In this document: positions 40,245 to 50,493 of the stretch, piece after piece
Position numbering within the stretch: position 1 is the first letter of the stretch
Layout: every line of letters begins with the position of its first letter
NCBI RefSeq assembly: GCF_000315055.1
Contig: NZ_BAER01000133.1
Span: 24,223 to 88,222, forward strand
From: Paraglaciecola polaris LMG 21857
GTDB lineage: Bacteria; Pseudomonadota; Gammaproteobacteria; Enterobacterales; Alteromonadaceae
DNA: 64,000 nucleotides
Direction: 5' to 3'
The notes under the pieces: generated by a model
What the model saw: only the letters and a program-made list of their open reading frames with translations
Database searches by the model: none
Told to the model about the DNA's origin: nothing
Translations under genes and position numbers: made by a program

Positions 40245-41602
40245 TGACAAAAATCACTACTCGTATTGTTACCCTACTGACCTTGTTGCTTAGTGCATCG
40301 AGTCAAGCTAGTTTAGAAATCGTGATCACCGAAGGCACGGACTCCGCGCGTCCTATTGCGATTGTGCCTTTTAAATGGAATGGTCCAGGTCAAATGCCTG
40401 AACGTCTGGCTGAAGTGATTAGTGGCGATTTGTTACGTAGCGGAAAATTTAATCCCATTGACACATCGAGTATGCCTGGCGAGCCGCACACTGATAGTGA
40501 ATTAGATTATAGCGCCTGGGCAGCGACAGGTGCGGAAGCGATAGTCATTGGCTCTGTCACTCCTGAAGGCGCGGACAAATATCGCGTTAGTTTTACCTTA
40601 ATTGATGCTATTCGAGGTCAGGTTACGGGCGGTAAAGCCCAGGCGTTAAGTGGTGGGAAACTGACTAATAGTAACGACCATATTTTAGATAGTCGTCAGT
40701 CTGTCATTACCACTCAAGGGTTTAGACAGTATGCACATCGTATTAGCGATGTAGTGTACGAAAAATTGACCGGCGAAAAGGGTGCGTTTATGACCCGCAT
40801 TGCATATGTCGTGGTCCGCGACCGAAAAACGACTGAGTTTCCTTATCAGTTAGTTGTGGCGGATTATGACGGGGTAAATGAAACTATGCTGTTGCGTTCA
40901 AAAGAACCCTTGATGTCGCCTTCATGGTCACCGGATGGAACCAAACTTGCCTACGTGACATTTGAGAACAAGCGTTCGCAAATTTACATCCAAGACTTAT
41001 ATAACATGAGTCGTACCCAGATGACGGATTTCCCTGGCATCAATAGTGCGCCAATATTTTCGCCTAATGGTAAAAAGCTGGCCATGGTACTTTCTAAAGA
41101 TGGCAACCCAGAAATTTACGTAATGGATCTCGCATCTAAACGCTTGGAGCGCATTACTCGTAACCGTGCAATTGATACAGAACCGAGCTGGACACCGGAC
41201 GGAAAGAGCTTGATATTTAGTTCTGAACGGGGTGGTAAACCTCAAATATATCGCGTAGATTTAGCGTCTAACAACGTCAGAAGGCTTACGTTTGACGGAG
41301 ATATGAACCTTGGGGGCACAATCACCCCAGATGGCAGTCGCATGGTGATGGTTAACCGCTCAAGAGGCGATTATCATATTGCGGCTCAAGATTTAGAGAA
41401 TGGAAATATTCAGGTATTAACCAAAACCTATTTGGACGAATCCCCGAGTATTGCACCAAATGGAAGTATGATTATTTACAGTACGTTACATCAAGGCAAG
41501 CAAGTTTTATCTTTGGTTTCCTTAGATGGTCGCTTTAAAGCACGTTTACCGGCTTCAGATGGCCAGGTGAAGTCGCCTAGCTGGTCACCATTTTTGTTGT
41601 AA
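40244..41602 (+). CDS. tolB: Tol-Pal system beta-propeller protein TolB
   Basis: A 452-residue periplasmic protein. A Sec signal peptide (cleavage after SSQA) is followed by an N-terminal domain ([12 protein letters not shown]..., [25 protein letters not shown]) and a six-bladed propeller made of repeats such as [33 protein letters not shown] and [15 protein letters not shown]. Binds Pal and TolA. Confidence 0.97.
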   Translation: MTKITTRIVTLLTLLLSASSQASLEIVITEGTDSARPIAIVPFKWNGPGQMPERLAEVISGDLLRSGKFNPIDTSSMPGEPHTDSELDYSAWAATGAEAIVIGSVTPEGADKYRVSFTLIDAIRGQVTGGKAQALSGGKLTNSNDHILDSRQSVITTQGFRQYAHRISDVVYEKLTGEKGAFMTRIAYVVVRDRKTTEFPYQLVVADYDGVNETMLLRSKEPLMSPSWSPDGTKLAYVTFENKRSQIYIQDLYNMSRTQMTDFPGINSAPIFSPNGKKLAMVLSKDGNPEIYVMDLASKRLERITRNRAIDTEPSWTPDGKSLIFSSERGGKPQIYRVDLASNNVRRLTFDGDMNLGGTITPDGSRMVMVNRSRGDYHIAAQDLENGNIQVLTKTYLDESPSIAPNGSMIIYSTLHQGKQVLSLVSLDGRFKARLPASDGQVKSPSWSPFLL

Positions 41603-41651
41603 CTTATTTCACAAGCTATTTAACACTTTGATAATAATAAGGAATTAGAAA

Positions 41652-42209
41652 ATGCAACTTAACAAAATATTCAAAGGCATCACACTTGCACTTCCAATTG
41701 TGACAATGGTTGCTTGTTCATCTGGCCCTAGCGAAGACGAATTAGCTGCAGAGAGCAACCGCGTTGCTGCTGCCCAAGCTGAAGCCGATCGCCAAGCAGA
41801 AGAGGCAAAGGTGCAAGCTGGTAATATGAAGCCAATGTTATCTCCTGAAGAAGTCATGCAAAAAGAATTAAGTGCATTGATGGATGACCAGCTTGTATAT
41901 TTTGATTTTGACCGCTCTAGCGTAAGTTCAAAATACTACTCTTTGCTTGATCAGCACGCAGCGTTTTTGGTTAAAAACCCAAGGCAATCTATGGTCATTG
42001 AAGGACATTGTGACAAACGTGGTACGCCTGAGTATAATATTGCCCTAGGCGAGCGTCGTGCCAAATCTGTCGAAACCTATTTGATGAATGCTGGTGTGAG
42101 TGCATCACAACTGTCAGTGGTTTCTTACGGAGAAGAAAAGCCAATCGATACCTCTGGCACCGCAGCTGCATTTGCTGAAAACCGTCGTGGTGTTCTGGTA
42201 TATCAATAA
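41652..42209 (+). CDS. pal: Peptidoglycan-associated lipoprotein Pal
   Basis: 185 residues: lipoprotein signal with lipobox near VACSS, an Ala/Glu-rich linker, then the OmpA-like peptidoglycan-binding domain (LVYFDFDRSSV, VIEGHCDKRGTPEYNIALGERRAKSV). Anchored in the outer membrane, binds peptidoglycan and TolB. An AAGGAA ribosome site precedes the ATG. Confidence 0.97.
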   Translation: MQLNKIFKGITLALPIVTMVACSSGPSEDELAAESNRVAAAQAEADRQAEEAKVQAGNMKPMLSPEEVMQKELSALMDDQLVYFDFDRSSVSSKYYSLLDQHAAFLVKNPRQSMVIEGHCDKRGTPEYNIALGERRAKSVETYLMNAGVSASQLSVVSYGEEKPIDTSGTAAAFAENRRGVLVYQ

Positions 42210-42220
42210 AAGTTGGATTT

Positions 42221-42976
42221 ATGAATAAACGCATAATTGCGCTTACTCTGTCAGCGATATTTGGAGCCGCAGTTAATGCGGCTCCTGCGCCTGTGGCAGA
42301 TGTAAGCAGTGGCGGTACCGAGTCACGTTTAACTACCTTAGAACGTCTTTTTAATAATCGCACTGAGCAACAGCATCGAGTTCAACAACAGCTCGATTTG
42401 CTGCAAGGTGAAGTAAACGAACTTAAAGGCAGTATTGAAAAGCACAATTATCAGCTAGAGCGCATCTTAGAACGCCAGCGAGAGTTGTATTTGGAAATAG
42501 ACAAGCGTATTGCTGCTGTGATGACTCAAGCTCCGTCAGGAGGGACTGAGGCGTCTTCTCAGGATAGTGAACGAGATCAGCCATCGCACCAAACGACACT
42601 TAATGAAGATCAAGCCTACGATAAAGCGGTGAATCTGATCCTCAAAGATAAACTGTATGACGAGGCGATCCCCGAATTTCAGTCTTTCTTACAAAACTTT
42701 CCCAATTCTAGTTATGCGTCTAACGCACATTATTGGTTAGGTCAGTTATTGTTTAATAAACAGGATTGGACCGCGGCCGCGAGTCAGTTTGAAACTTTGA
42801 TGAATCAATTTCCTGATTCGTCTAAGCGGGCCGACGCAATGTTAAAGTTGGGTATTTGTGAGCAAGAGCGCTCAAATATTGCGCGGGCAGAGCAATTGTG
42901 GAAAAAAGTTGTCGCTGAATATCCAACGTCTTCGGCGAGAAAATTGGCTGAAATAAAATTAAATGCCGTTAAATAA
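42221..42976 (+). CDS. cpoB: Cell division coordinator CpoB (YbgF)
   Basis: 251 residues: signal peptide (cleavage near VNA), a coiled-coil segment (LTTLERLFNNRTEQQHRVQQQLDLLQGEVNELKG) that trimerises and binds TolA in the family, and a C-terminal TPR domain (AYDKAVNLILKDKLYDEAIPEFQSFLQNFPNSSYASNAHYWLGQLLF and following). Links Tol-Pal to PBP1B during division. Last gene of the tol operon. Confidence 0.95.
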   Translation: MNKRIIALTLSAIFGAAVNAAPAPVADVSSGGTESRLTTLERLFNNRTEQQHRVQQQLDLLQGEVNELKGSIEKHNYQLERILERQRELYLEIDKRIAAVMTQAPSGGTEASSQDSERDQPSHQTTLNEDQAYDKAVNLILKDKLYDEAIPEFQSFLQNFPNSSYASNAHYWLGQLLFNKQDWTAAASQFETLMNQFPDSSKRADAMLKLGICEQERSNIARAEQLWKKVVAEYPTSSARKLAEIKLNAVK

Positions 42977-43103
42977 TTAACGGCTCAACATGTTTTACTG
43001 AATTAGGCATGGCACTTTAGTTTAAAAAATAACCTTGAAACCCCTGTTTTGTATGCTTTTCAAGCAAACGATACGAATTATGAAAATAAAGCTTAATTTA
43101 AGG

Positions 43104-43131
43104 TTGCATGAAGTTTCGAATTCAGTATTAT
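43104..43131 (+). promoter_or_regulatory. Promoter of the tRNA-Lys pair
   Basis: TTGCAT and TATTAT, 16 bp apart, followed by a GC-rich discriminator (ATGCCGCC). It lies about 85 bp upstream of the first tRNA-Lys. Confidence 0.6.
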
Positions 43132-43217
43132 ATGCCGCCTCGTCACAGAGAGACGGGATGCAGAGCAAGGAAGGTATATATTTTACTTAATTGATTTGCA
43201 GTTAGATTTAATTTGAT

Positions 43218-43293
43218 GGGTCGTTAGCTCAGTTGGTAGAGCAGTTGACTTTTAATCAATTGGTCGCTGGTTCGAATCCAGCACGACCCACCA
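43218..43293 (+). tRNA. tRNA-Lys (TTT), copy 1
   Basis: A 76-nt cloverleaf with encoded CCA. Acceptor arms GGGTCGT/ACGACCC, D arm TAGCTCAGTTGGTAGAGC, anticodon loop CTTTTAA (anticodon TTT), T loop GTTCGAATC. Identical to the copy that starts 35 bp downstream. Confidence 0.97.
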
Positions 43294-43328
43294 GTTAAAT
43301 CAAACATTTCAAAGCGTTACAATTAGAT

Positions 43329-43404
43329 GGGTCGTTAGCTCAGTTGGTAGAGCAGTTGACTTTTAATCAATTGGTCGCTGGTTCGAATCCAGCACGACCC
43401 ACCA
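43329..43404 (+). tRNA. tRNA-Lys (TTT), copy 2
   Basis: Second, identical 76-nt tRNA-Lys with encoded CCA. The short spacer between the two genes also repeats part of the flank (AGATGG before this copy, TGATGG before the first), which points to a tandem duplication or gene conversion. Confidence 0.97.
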
Positions 43405-43846
43405 TCTAATCAAATTATCCAATTTTTATTCCATCCTATTTTATTCTAAAGTTTAGCCTGCTATATATTTCGAAATACACTGTTATCCCGCTGTTAATTT
43501 TTATTTTGTTATCTTTTTGTTTGCCTAAAACAAAGAAAATTAATAATTAAATTAACGGATATATCCATGTGGTGATCCATATTTTTTACCCGCATATTTG
43601 CTCAGTATATTGTGAACTAATAGTATTCCCTGACAATATTGCGTAATGTATTGGTATAACTTACGTGAGCCTTTTTTTGCGGCGATTGAAATGCTAGGTT
43701 AAAGCTATTTTTATATGGAATAAAATTTACCCGATGACTATTCTTTTCTTTTCATCATTGCATTTTCGATATTGGGTTATGTTATTGAACACTGTGAATG
43801 CGATGGATTACACTACTTCACAATCGATTTAAGGATATGTGTGCGT
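43405..43846. other. Intergenic region between tRNA-Lys and the HDOD gene
   Basis: About 440 very AT-rich bases. No clear T-run hairpin follows the tRNAs. The right end carries AAGGA for the HDOD gene. No frame or structured RNA was recognised. Confidence 0.35.
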
Positions 43847-44692
43847 ATGAATGCTCTTGAATATGCCGAGAAAGCAGGCGATTTATTCGTTTTACCTGAT
43901 TCAGTCACAAAAATTAAGCAGCTTATTGATGATGGCAGCACGTCGATAAATGAAGTGGCAGAGGTGATTAATTACGATCCGGCTGTGGCGGCGCAAATTC
44001 TTAAGATTGCCAACAGTGCCCTATATAAATTTCCGACTGTGATAACCACGGTTAATAAAGCCATTCAAGTTATAGGTACTGACTCAGTATACGATTTAGT
44101 GCTCGCCTACGGTATATCACACGCTTTTAAAGATATGAATGAGAGTAACATTGATTTCAGTGTATTTTGGGAGCTAGGGGTCAGCTGTGGCTTATTAGCC
44201 AAATACATCGCTCAAGAAACATCAGCTAAAAATCCTGACAAGATGTTTGTGTGTGGCTTATTGCACAACATAGGTGAGTTAGCTGTACTGCAGCTAGAAC
44301 CTGATACTGCTGCTAAATGCAGTTCTTTTACCGCGCAAAGTTGCCCAGTTACCTTGCAAACACAACATTTAGGCACGACCTATGCTGAAATCAGCGCTGA
44401 ATTATTGAAATTGTGGGGGATCCCCAGTGAAATATATGGACCTATCGCCCATCAACATGCAGCACTGCACAAGGCGCAAAGTCATGAAGAAAAGGTCCTT
44501 CAACTGGCTGCTAATCTAGCGCTGAATAATGTCTATGGTGAAATATATAGCCACCTAGACAATATCGATTCCCAGCAATATGAAATACTAAAATTAGATG
44601 AAGAAGATTTAGAAGCGGCGTTAGATTTTACCAATATGCAGTTAATCAGCACATTAGCGATTTTTAGCCCATCAACATTTAGTATTTACTGA
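43847..44692 (+). CDS. HDOD domain protein
   Basis: A 281-residue cytosolic protein made almost entirely of an HDOD domain (LPDSVTKIKQLIDDGSTSINEVAEVINYDPAVAAQILKIANSALY..., GTDSVYDLVLAYGIS..., VCGLLHNIGELAVL). HDOD is an HD-related output domain found in bacterial signalling, usually without all metal ligands: here the usual HD pair reads HN in LLHNIG. GTG at 43841, two codons upstream, is an alternative start closer to AAGGA. It stands alone. Confidence 0.87.
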   Translation: MNALEYAEKAGDLFVLPDSVTKIKQLIDDGSTSINEVAEVINYDPAVAAQILKIANSALYKFPTVITTVNKAIQVIGTDSVYDLVLAYGISHAFKDMNESNIDFSVFWELGVSCGLLAKYIAQETSAKNPDKMFVCGLLHNIGELAVLQLEPDTAAKCSSFTAQSCPVTLQTQHLGTTYAEISAELLKLWGIPSEIYGPIAHQHAALHKAQSHEEKVLQLAANLALNNVYGEIYSHLDNIDSQQYEILKLDEEDLEAALDFTNMQLISTLAIFSPSTFSIY

Positions 44693-44788
44693 TTATTGTA
44701 TCTAGGTAATAAAGCGATAGAACAAGCCGCATCAATTAATAATCTGAGCGGCGATTAACCTTTCTGACAGATTTGTTCTTCGTGACTA

Positions 44789-45601
44789 TTAATCAAATAC
44801 TGCTATCGTTTGCCGACTAATAGCAATCAACTGTCCTTTTGAGTCCCATATATTTGCTTCAGTTTGTGCATAACCGTCTGTGGCTTGTCGTGTACGTACC
44901 TGGTAGGCAAACCATTCTTCAGGCGAAAAGCCAAAATGGGGATAAACAAATTCTATGTTCCAGCTCATGGTACTGGCAGGTGCTGGCCACTTGAGCATTT
45001 GTAGCGTAGCGGGTGGCCAACCGTCGATCAAGGCGATTAAATGTGCATCTGTTAAGGCTTTAGGTGGATCAGTAAAACGCATCCATCCATCAATTTCACT
45101 TTCTTTACTGCCTGTAAAAGGCAAACCTCCCCCTTGACGCGCGAGATCAATATGACGCAAAAATTTAGGGGTTATTTTTGGGATCTGGGGCAAAAAATCA
45201 GCTTTAGTAGGCGCTCGCATTGCATGTCGGTCGGTATTACGCAGGTTAATTTTAGATTCCCTCGACACTCCGAAAGCGGCTTGTACCATGACGCATACAT
45301 TGCCATCTTGGATAGCTTTGCCCGTAACCTGAGTGACATTTTTACCCTGGCGCAATATATCGACTTCAATATCGAATGGCGTTTCAGTGGTCACTGGGCC
45401 GACAAAGTTACAGCTAAATGAGCGGAGTACTCTGTCGTTGCTGACTTTCTCACGTATTGCGCTATAAACTAATGCGCCCGTCAGCCCACCGTATGCTGTA
45501 CGGCCCTGAGCCCACTCTTTTGGGATACTGAGTTGCGGTCGATCTTGATTATCACTATTGATATAGTGATTCGTTGCTTCGATAAGGTCATCTATGTGCA
45601 T
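44789..45601 (-). CDS. Acyl-CoA thioesterase family protein (double hot-dog, TesB-like)
   Basis: A 270-residue protein with two hot-dog halves. The N-terminal half has the family motif WAQGRTAYGGLTGALVYSAI and LRSFSCNFVGPVTTETPFDIEVDILRQGKNVTQV; the second half ends WDSKGQLIAISRQTIAVFD. It probably hydrolyses acyl-CoA in the cytosol; chain-length preference is unknown. Divergent from the MFS gene 254 bp away. Confidence 0.83.
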   Translation of the reverse strand: MHIDDLIEATNHYINSDNQDRPQLSIPKEWAQGRTAYGGLTGALVYSAIREKVSNDRVLRSFSCNFVGPVTTETPFDIEVDILRQGKNVTQVTGKAIQDGNVCVMVQAAFGVSRESKINLRNTDRHAMRAPTKADFLPQIPKITPKFLRHIDLARQGGGLPFTGSKESEIDGWMRFTDPPKALTDAHLIALIDGWPPATLQMLKWPAPASTMSWNIEFVYPHFGFSPEEWFAYQVRTRQATDGYAQTEANIWDSKGQLIAISRQTIAVFD

Positions 45602-45780
45602 AAATCCACTTACTCATGTAGGGTCCGCGTATTTGCGAACTGGTCTGATGTCTTTTCATTATTTTACCACGGAAAAATTCTAACACTCTAGGTAATCAAT
45701 ATAACAATTTGTCCCTGTTATTTGTGTATATAAGTGTTTGTTATGTTTACATTAATTTTACATGGTGGCTACAAAATCGC

Positions 45781-45810
45781 TTGTTATTTAGACACTGACA
45801 AGATTAGTAT
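45781..45810 (+). promoter_or_regulatory. Possible promoter for the MFS gene
   Basis: TTGTTA and TAGTAT with an 18-bp spacer, 45 bp before the MFS start codon. Both boxes have one or two mismatches. Confidence 0.35.
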
Positions 45811-45855
45811 GGAGCTGGCGAAATACCGTAGACAGTTAAATTAAAGGGAAGATCA

Positions 45856-47181
45856 ATGACCGTGACCACGAGCGATACTCTTGTCACTGCGCAGGAAGAT
45901 TTTAATCAGGTAAGTAAGCCGTACCGAACTTATGTACTGACAATACTCACCTTAGTTTATGCTTTCAACTTTATCGACCGACAAATTATTGGTATTCTTT
46001 CGCCATTTATCAAAGCGGATTTAGGTCTTAATGATGCGCAACTAGGTTGGCTTAAAGGGATTTACTTTGCCGTACTTTATACGTTTGTCGGGATCCCTAT
46101 CGCTTGGTTAGCCGATCGCTATAGTCGGGTGAACATTGTGGCCATTTCACTTACTTTATGGAGTGGTTTTACTGCGCTGTCTGGCATGGCGACGACTTAT
46201 ACTCAATTGGCACTTGCTCGTGTAGGTGTGGGTATTGGAGAAGCTGGTGGGAGCCCACCTTCGCATTCAATTTTGTCCGATCTGTATCCAAAGGAACAGC
46301 GTGCAGGGGCGTTGGCCATTTATTCATTGGGGATCCCTTTTGGGATCATGCTGGCATTTTTTGCTTCTGCCTTCATATTAAAAGGCGGTGATGCAAATTG
46401 GCGTTTGGTGTTGTTAAGTGTCGGTTTACCTGGGGTGTTGCTAGCTATACTACTGAAATTAACCGTCAAAGAGCCTAAGCGAGGCGGAAACCTTGATACT
46501 GCGGCCGCCAAAACGCCGTCTTGGCAATCGATTAAATTGTTGTTAACCATTCCTTCTTGGTGGGGAATGTGCATTGCGATTTCACTCGCATCATTTGGCA
46601 GCTACGCCATTTCTACATGGATGATAGATTTCTATTTACGGGCATATCCAGGTCTAGATCTAACCAGTTTACTTATTAAAGTCGGTATCATTAATGGTAC
46701 TGCTTACGCTTTTGGTGTGTGGTTTGGTGGTGCCGTAACGGACAAATGGGGTAAAACAAACAAAGGCGCTTACGGTTGGGTGCCAGCATTGGGACTGGTA
46801 ATCGGGGTTCCTGCTTATATTTTATCGGTACAAGTGCAGGACTTAAATATGTCCCTGGCTCTGTTGACTATATTGCTCTTTACCAGCGGTTTTTATTTAG
46901 GCCCATCGTTCGCGTTAGCTCAAACACTCGCACCGGTAAAAGTGCGAGCCATGTCTACCGCATTATTCTTTTTTGTCCTCAATATCATTGCTTTGGGGGG
47001 CGGACCAACTTTCATCGGTATTTTAAGTAAATCCCTAACTGCAGAGCATGGTGAAGTAGAGGCATTACGGTTATCCTTATCGGCCGTTTCGGTTCCCTAT
47101 GTATTGGCAATCATCGTCTTTATCTGGACTGCACGCAGGATCCCAGCTGACTGGGCTGCAGCCGAACAGCGTAATGGATAA
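45856..47181 (+). CDS. MFS transporter (spinster-like family)
   Basis: A 441-residue, 12-helix major facilitator. LVYAFNFIDRQIIGILSPFIKADLGLNDAQLGWLKGIYF in helix 1, the loop 2-3 motif PIAWLADRYSR and the GVGIGEAGGSPPSHSILSDLYPKEQRAGALAIY signature place it in the spinster-like group, which carries lipids or organic anions in various organisms. The substrate is unknown. The alpha/beta hydrolase starts 12 bp downstream, so the pair may import a compound and hydrolyse it. Confidence 0.88.
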   Translation: MTVTTSDTLVTAQEDFNQVSKPYRTYVLTILTLVYAFNFIDRQIIGILSPFIKADLGLNDAQLGWLKGIYFAVLYTFVGIPIAWLADRYSRVNIVAISLTLWSGFTALSGMATTYTQLALARVGVGIGEAGGSPPSHSILSDLYPKEQRAGALAIYSLGIPFGIMLAFFASAFILKGGDANWRLVLLSVGLPGVLLAILLKLTVKEPKRGGNLDTAAAKTPSWQSIKLLLTIPSWWGMCIAISLASFGSYAISTWMIDFYLRAYPGLDLTSLLIKVGIINGTAYAFGVWFGGAVTDKWGKTNKGAYGWVPALGLVIGVPAYILSVQVQDLNMSLALLTILLFTSGFYLGPSFALAQTLAPVKVRAMSTALFFFVLNIIALGGGPTFIGILSKSLTAEHGEVEALRLSLSAVSVPYVLAIIVFIWTARRIPADWAAAEQRNG

Positions 47182-47193
47182 TTAATCGTACAA

Positions 47194-48015
47194 ATGGAGA
47201 ACATTAGGTTGGAAGAAAATAACAGCGTACATGTGCATTTCGCCCATGCAAATGGTTTTCCTGCGGGGAGTTACCGTAAGTTATTTGGCGAGTTAAATGA
47301 TGAATATGATCTCTTTGCGTTAGAAAAATTTGGTCACTCCAACCGATTCCCAATTTCAAAAAATTGGCGTAACCAAACCCAGGAGTTAATCGAACATATT
47401 GAATCTACCCAGCGTAAGCCAGTTTATGCTGTAGGACATTCGTTTGGTGGTGTTGTCTCTTATATGGCAGTCTGTACTCGACCAGATTTGTTCAGTGGTT
47501 TGATCATGCTTGACCCACCTATGGTGACCGGTCTGACCCGACTATTTTTTGGGGGGGCTAAAGGCACATCACTGATCGATAAATTAACCCCGGCGGGCAA
47601 AACAGTAAATCGCTGTCGGCGTTGGGACAAAGATCAAGATTTAGTCGCCTACTTTCAAGCCCGAGCCTTATTCAAAACCATGGATAAAGAGTGTATAGCA
47701 GACTACGTCAGTAGCGTCACCGAGATAGTGGATGACAAGATACATTTGAATTTTAAACCGGAGGTGGAAGCTAATATTTTTCGTAACGTTCCCCATGACA
47801 TTCCGCGTTATTACGGTAAGTTAACGTGTCCGGCATTATTGGTGACTGGGGAACATACTATGGTCTGCACTGAGCGTCGTATACGGCCTTTTATTCGTGC
47901 TAATCGCTTAGCGCATAAAGTATTTGCAGGAGGCGGACATATGTTTCCTCTAGAGTCCCCCATTGAAACCGCTGCGCTTATCAATCAAACGATTGAGGGG
48001 TGGCGCAGGAAATAA
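47194..48015 (+). CDS. Alpha/beta hydrolase
   Basis: A 273-residue alpha/beta hydrolase fold enzyme. The oxyanion-hole stretch is HFAHANGFPAGSY, the nucleophile elbow GHSFGG, a candidate acid lies in VTGEHTMVC, and the catalytic His is in GGGHMFPLES. The ATG has no strong ribosome site; a TTG five codons later with GGAG upstream is possible. Followed by a terminator. Probably in one unit with the MFS gene. Confidence 0.87.
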   Translation: MENIRLEENNSVHVHFAHANGFPAGSYRKLFGELNDEYDLFALEKFGHSNRFPISKNWRNQTQELIEHIESTQRKPVYAVGHSFGGVVSYMAVCTRPDLFSGLIMLDPPMVTGLTRLFFGGAKGTSLIDKLTPAGKTVNRCRRWDKDQDLVAYFQARALFKTMDKECIADYVSSVTEIVDDKIHLNFKPEVEANIFRNVPHDIPRYYGKLTCPALLVTGEHTMVCTERRIRPFIRANRLAHKVFAGGGHMFPLESPIETAALINQTIEGWRRK

Positions 48016-48042
48016 TAAAACGCAGTTATGAAATCGACCCAT

Positions 48043-48071
48043 AAAAAAACCAGACAGCGTCTGGTTTTTTT
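48043..48071. terminator. Bidirectional intrinsic terminator
   Basis: AAAAAAACCAGAC-AGC-GTCTGGTTTTTTT: a 6-bp GC-containing stem extended by A/T pairs, able to stop both the hydrolase transcript and the convergent glgC transcript. Confidence 0.88.
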
Positions 48072-48085
48072 GATTTTCTAAAAGG

Positions 48086-49348
48086 TTAAATGCCGACTTT
48101 TAAACCGAGCATTTTACGGGTGACTAACACCACTCCTTTGTCGGTGACTCTAAAGCCTCGCGCTTTATCTGCTGCGTGATCATGCCCAATAATCGTACCT
48201 TCAGGAATAATACAACCACGGTCGATGATTGCTTTCTTTATCCGGCAATTTCGCATAACTTCCACATCAGGCAGTAACACGGACTCTTCTACTTCACTGA
48301 ATGAATGTACATGTACGTTTGAGAAGCACAAACTCTTGCGTACCGTGGCGCCTGAAATGATACAGCCTCCGCTAACGACAGAGTCGATCGCAGCGCCACA
48401 GCGATTATATTCTTCCCACACAAATTTTGCTGGCGGTAACTGTTCTTGATACGTCCATATAGGCCATTTTTTATCATATAAATTAAGTGGCGGAGAGGGC
48501 GAGACTAACTCCATATTCGCTAACCAAAATGAATCTAATGTACCCACATCACGCCAGTAAGAAACTTCACCGTCTTCGTTTGCGAAAGGGTAAGCGTATA
48601 CGGGGTGGTCCTTTATAATCGAGGGAATAATGTCTTTACCGAAGTCTCGTTCAGACCCTTCATTTTCCGAATCACGTTTCAGATGCTCGAATAAGAAGTC
48701 GGTATCAAAAATATAATTACCCATAGAGGCAAGGCATTTAGTTGGATCATTCGGCAGTGGAGTGGGGTGCTCAGGCTTTTCTTCGAAGCCCAAAATTCGG
48801 TAGTTTTCGTCTACTGACATCACACCAAACTGGCCGGCTGCTTCCTCAATAGGGACGGGCATACAGCTGACAGTCATCTTAGCGCCTGACTCTACGTGGT
48901 GTGCAAGAATATTCGCATAATCCATGCTGTAAATATGGTCACCAGATAAAATCATAACGTACTTAGGTATTTCATCACGAATAATATCGATATTTTGGAA
49001 CACAGCATCCGCCGTACCCTCGTACCAATTATCGGAAGAACGCTGAGATGCGGGTAAAATTTCTACAGACTCTCCTAACTCTTTCCTAAAGTGCCCCCAG
49101 CCTCTAACAAGGTGGCGAATTAACGAATGGGATTTATACTGGGTCACGACGCCAATACGTTTAATCCCTGAATTTACACAGTTCGATAGTGGGAAGTCGA
49201 TAATTCGAAATTTCCCCCCAAAATACAAAGCAGGCTTAGCCCGCCAGTCGGTCAATTCGTGAAGACGTGACCCTCTACCGCCAGCTAAAATTAAGGCGTA
49301 GGTCTCGCGGGTCAGGTTGCTAATATAACGTGGACTTGGATTGGGCAT
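48086..49348 (-). CDS. glgC: Glucose-1-phosphate adenylyltransferase
   Basis: Makes ADP-glucose for glycogen. The 420-residue protein has [92 protein letters not shown] and a C-terminal beta-helix ([15 protein letters not shown]..., [14 protein letters not shown]). The ATG used lies 9 bp after GGAG; an ATG five codons upstream is possible. No glgA, glgB or glgP is adjacent. Confidence 0.96.
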   Translation of the reverse strand: MPNPSPRYISNLTRETYALILAGGRGSRLHELTDWRAKPALYFGGKFRIIDFPLSNCVNSGIKRIGVVTQYKSHSLIRHLVRGWGHFRKELGESVEILPASQRSSDNWYEGTADAVFQNIDIIRDEIPKYVMILSGDHIYSMDYANILAHHVESGAKMTVSCMPVPIEEAAGQFGVMSVDENYRILGFEEKPEHPTPLPNDPTKCLASMGNYIFDTDFLFEHLKRDSENEGSERDFGKDIIPSIIKDHPVYAYPFANEDGEVSYWRDVGTLDSFWLANMELVSPSPPLNLYDKKWPIWTYQEQLPPAKFVWEEYNRCGAAIDSVVSGGCIISGATVRKSLCFSNVHVHSFSEVEESVLLPDVEVMRNCRIKKAIIDRGCIIPEGTIIGHDHAADKARGFRVTDKGVVLVTRKMLGLKVGI

Positions 49349-49808
49349 AACAATTGACTCCATTCTTATTCGATTTTTTTTGACGTTCTCATTGCGCAGG
49401 AAACACAGTTATTTGCAACCTCATCTGAGCGGTTTCAGATAACTGTGAAGGCCAGTGTGTCACGGGCTCGCTGTAAATTCAATTTGCTTCTACCTGATTT
49501 AACATGCGTTTTTTACATATTTATAACTTAATTGTTATCAGTTAAAAAATTGATTTTCAATTATGGGATAAATCTGCCGTTAATATGGGCTATTTTATCG
49601 CCAGACTTCACCAATTTGAAAGCGATTGGGTGTTTTTAGGGATTTCAGTAAATAGGTTGTTTTTCTTCTCGCTTTGTACTGTTAATCTATGGCATATTTT
49701 TGATTAATATAAATTTTTTTGTTCAATTCGGCAGCAGTTTTTGACGGTAAATTATGTAAATTGTTAAATAAATGTTATAAAACTTCGTATTGTTGATCTA
49801 GGAGCTGG
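49349..49808. other. Divergent intergenic region glgC / SRPBCC gene
   Basis: About 460 AT-rich bases containing both promoters. The part next to the SRPBCC gene is especially AT-rich with many T runs. No clear boxes, frames or RNA structures were identified. Confidence 0.35.
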
Positions 49809-50348
49809 ATGATGTTTAAAAAGATAGGGTTAGGGGTTGTTGCAGTATTGTTGTTTTTTATTTTGGTAGGCTGGATTTTGCCTTCGGAGTTTAAGGTAGT
49901 ACGTACTATTCGAATCGACGCACCTGCCGATATTATTTTTAATCATGTGAAAGACTTGCGTCAATGGCAAAATTGGGGCGTGTGGTTTAAACGCGACCCT
50001 AACATGCAGGTCTCTTATGCGGGGCCTGAGTCGGCTGTGGGTATGAAGTCGAGTTGGCAAAGTGAAACGCAAGGCGACGGTGAAATGGAAGTCGTTGCGA
50101 TTGAAAAAGATCAGCGTTTTATTTATACCTTAACTTTCCCTGATATGGGGATGGGATCCACAGGGGAAATTACCTTGCGAGACAAAGAAGGTGAAACGGT
50201 GGTAATTTGGCATGACTACGGTGATGTTGGGGGTAATCCTTTTTTGCATTATGTTGCCTTTTTCATGGATCGCATGATCGGGGAAGACCTACAAATGGGC
50301 TTAGAGAACCTCAAGGTTATATCCGAAGCTGAGTTTCAGCGGATGTAA
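49809..50348 (+). CDS. SRPBCC (START-like) family protein with N-terminal anchor
   Basis: A 179-residue protein. One N-terminal hydrophobic helix (IGLGVVAVLLFFILVGWILP) is followed by a polyketide-cyclase/START-like domain (VVRTIRIDAPADIIFNHVKDLRQWQNWGVWFKRDP ... MKSSWQS ... FTYTLTF-like strands). This fold binds hydrophobic ligands; its role is unknown. GGAG precedes two adjacent ATG codons (49809 and 49812); either could be used. Confidence 0.8.
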   Translation: MMFKKIGLGVVAVLLFFILVGWILPSEFKVVRTIRIDAPADIIFNHVKDLRQWQNWGVWFKRDPNMQVSYAGPESAVGMKSSWQSETQGDGEMEVVAIEKDQRFIYTLTFPDMGMGSTGEITLRDKEGETVVIWHDYGDVGGNPFLHYVAFFMDRMIGEDLQMGLENLKVISEAEFQRM

Positions 50349-50493
50349 AAGCTTGACCATTCTTTGGTCTTTTCATCACAATTGGTTGACAAAGTAACGA
50401 GATGAAACGCGAGGGCCAACTCCCTCTTTTTTGCAACACGGGTAACATGTTGGTTGTGAGCAGGTGCGATAAGTCATTGATTTGAGGATGTAT

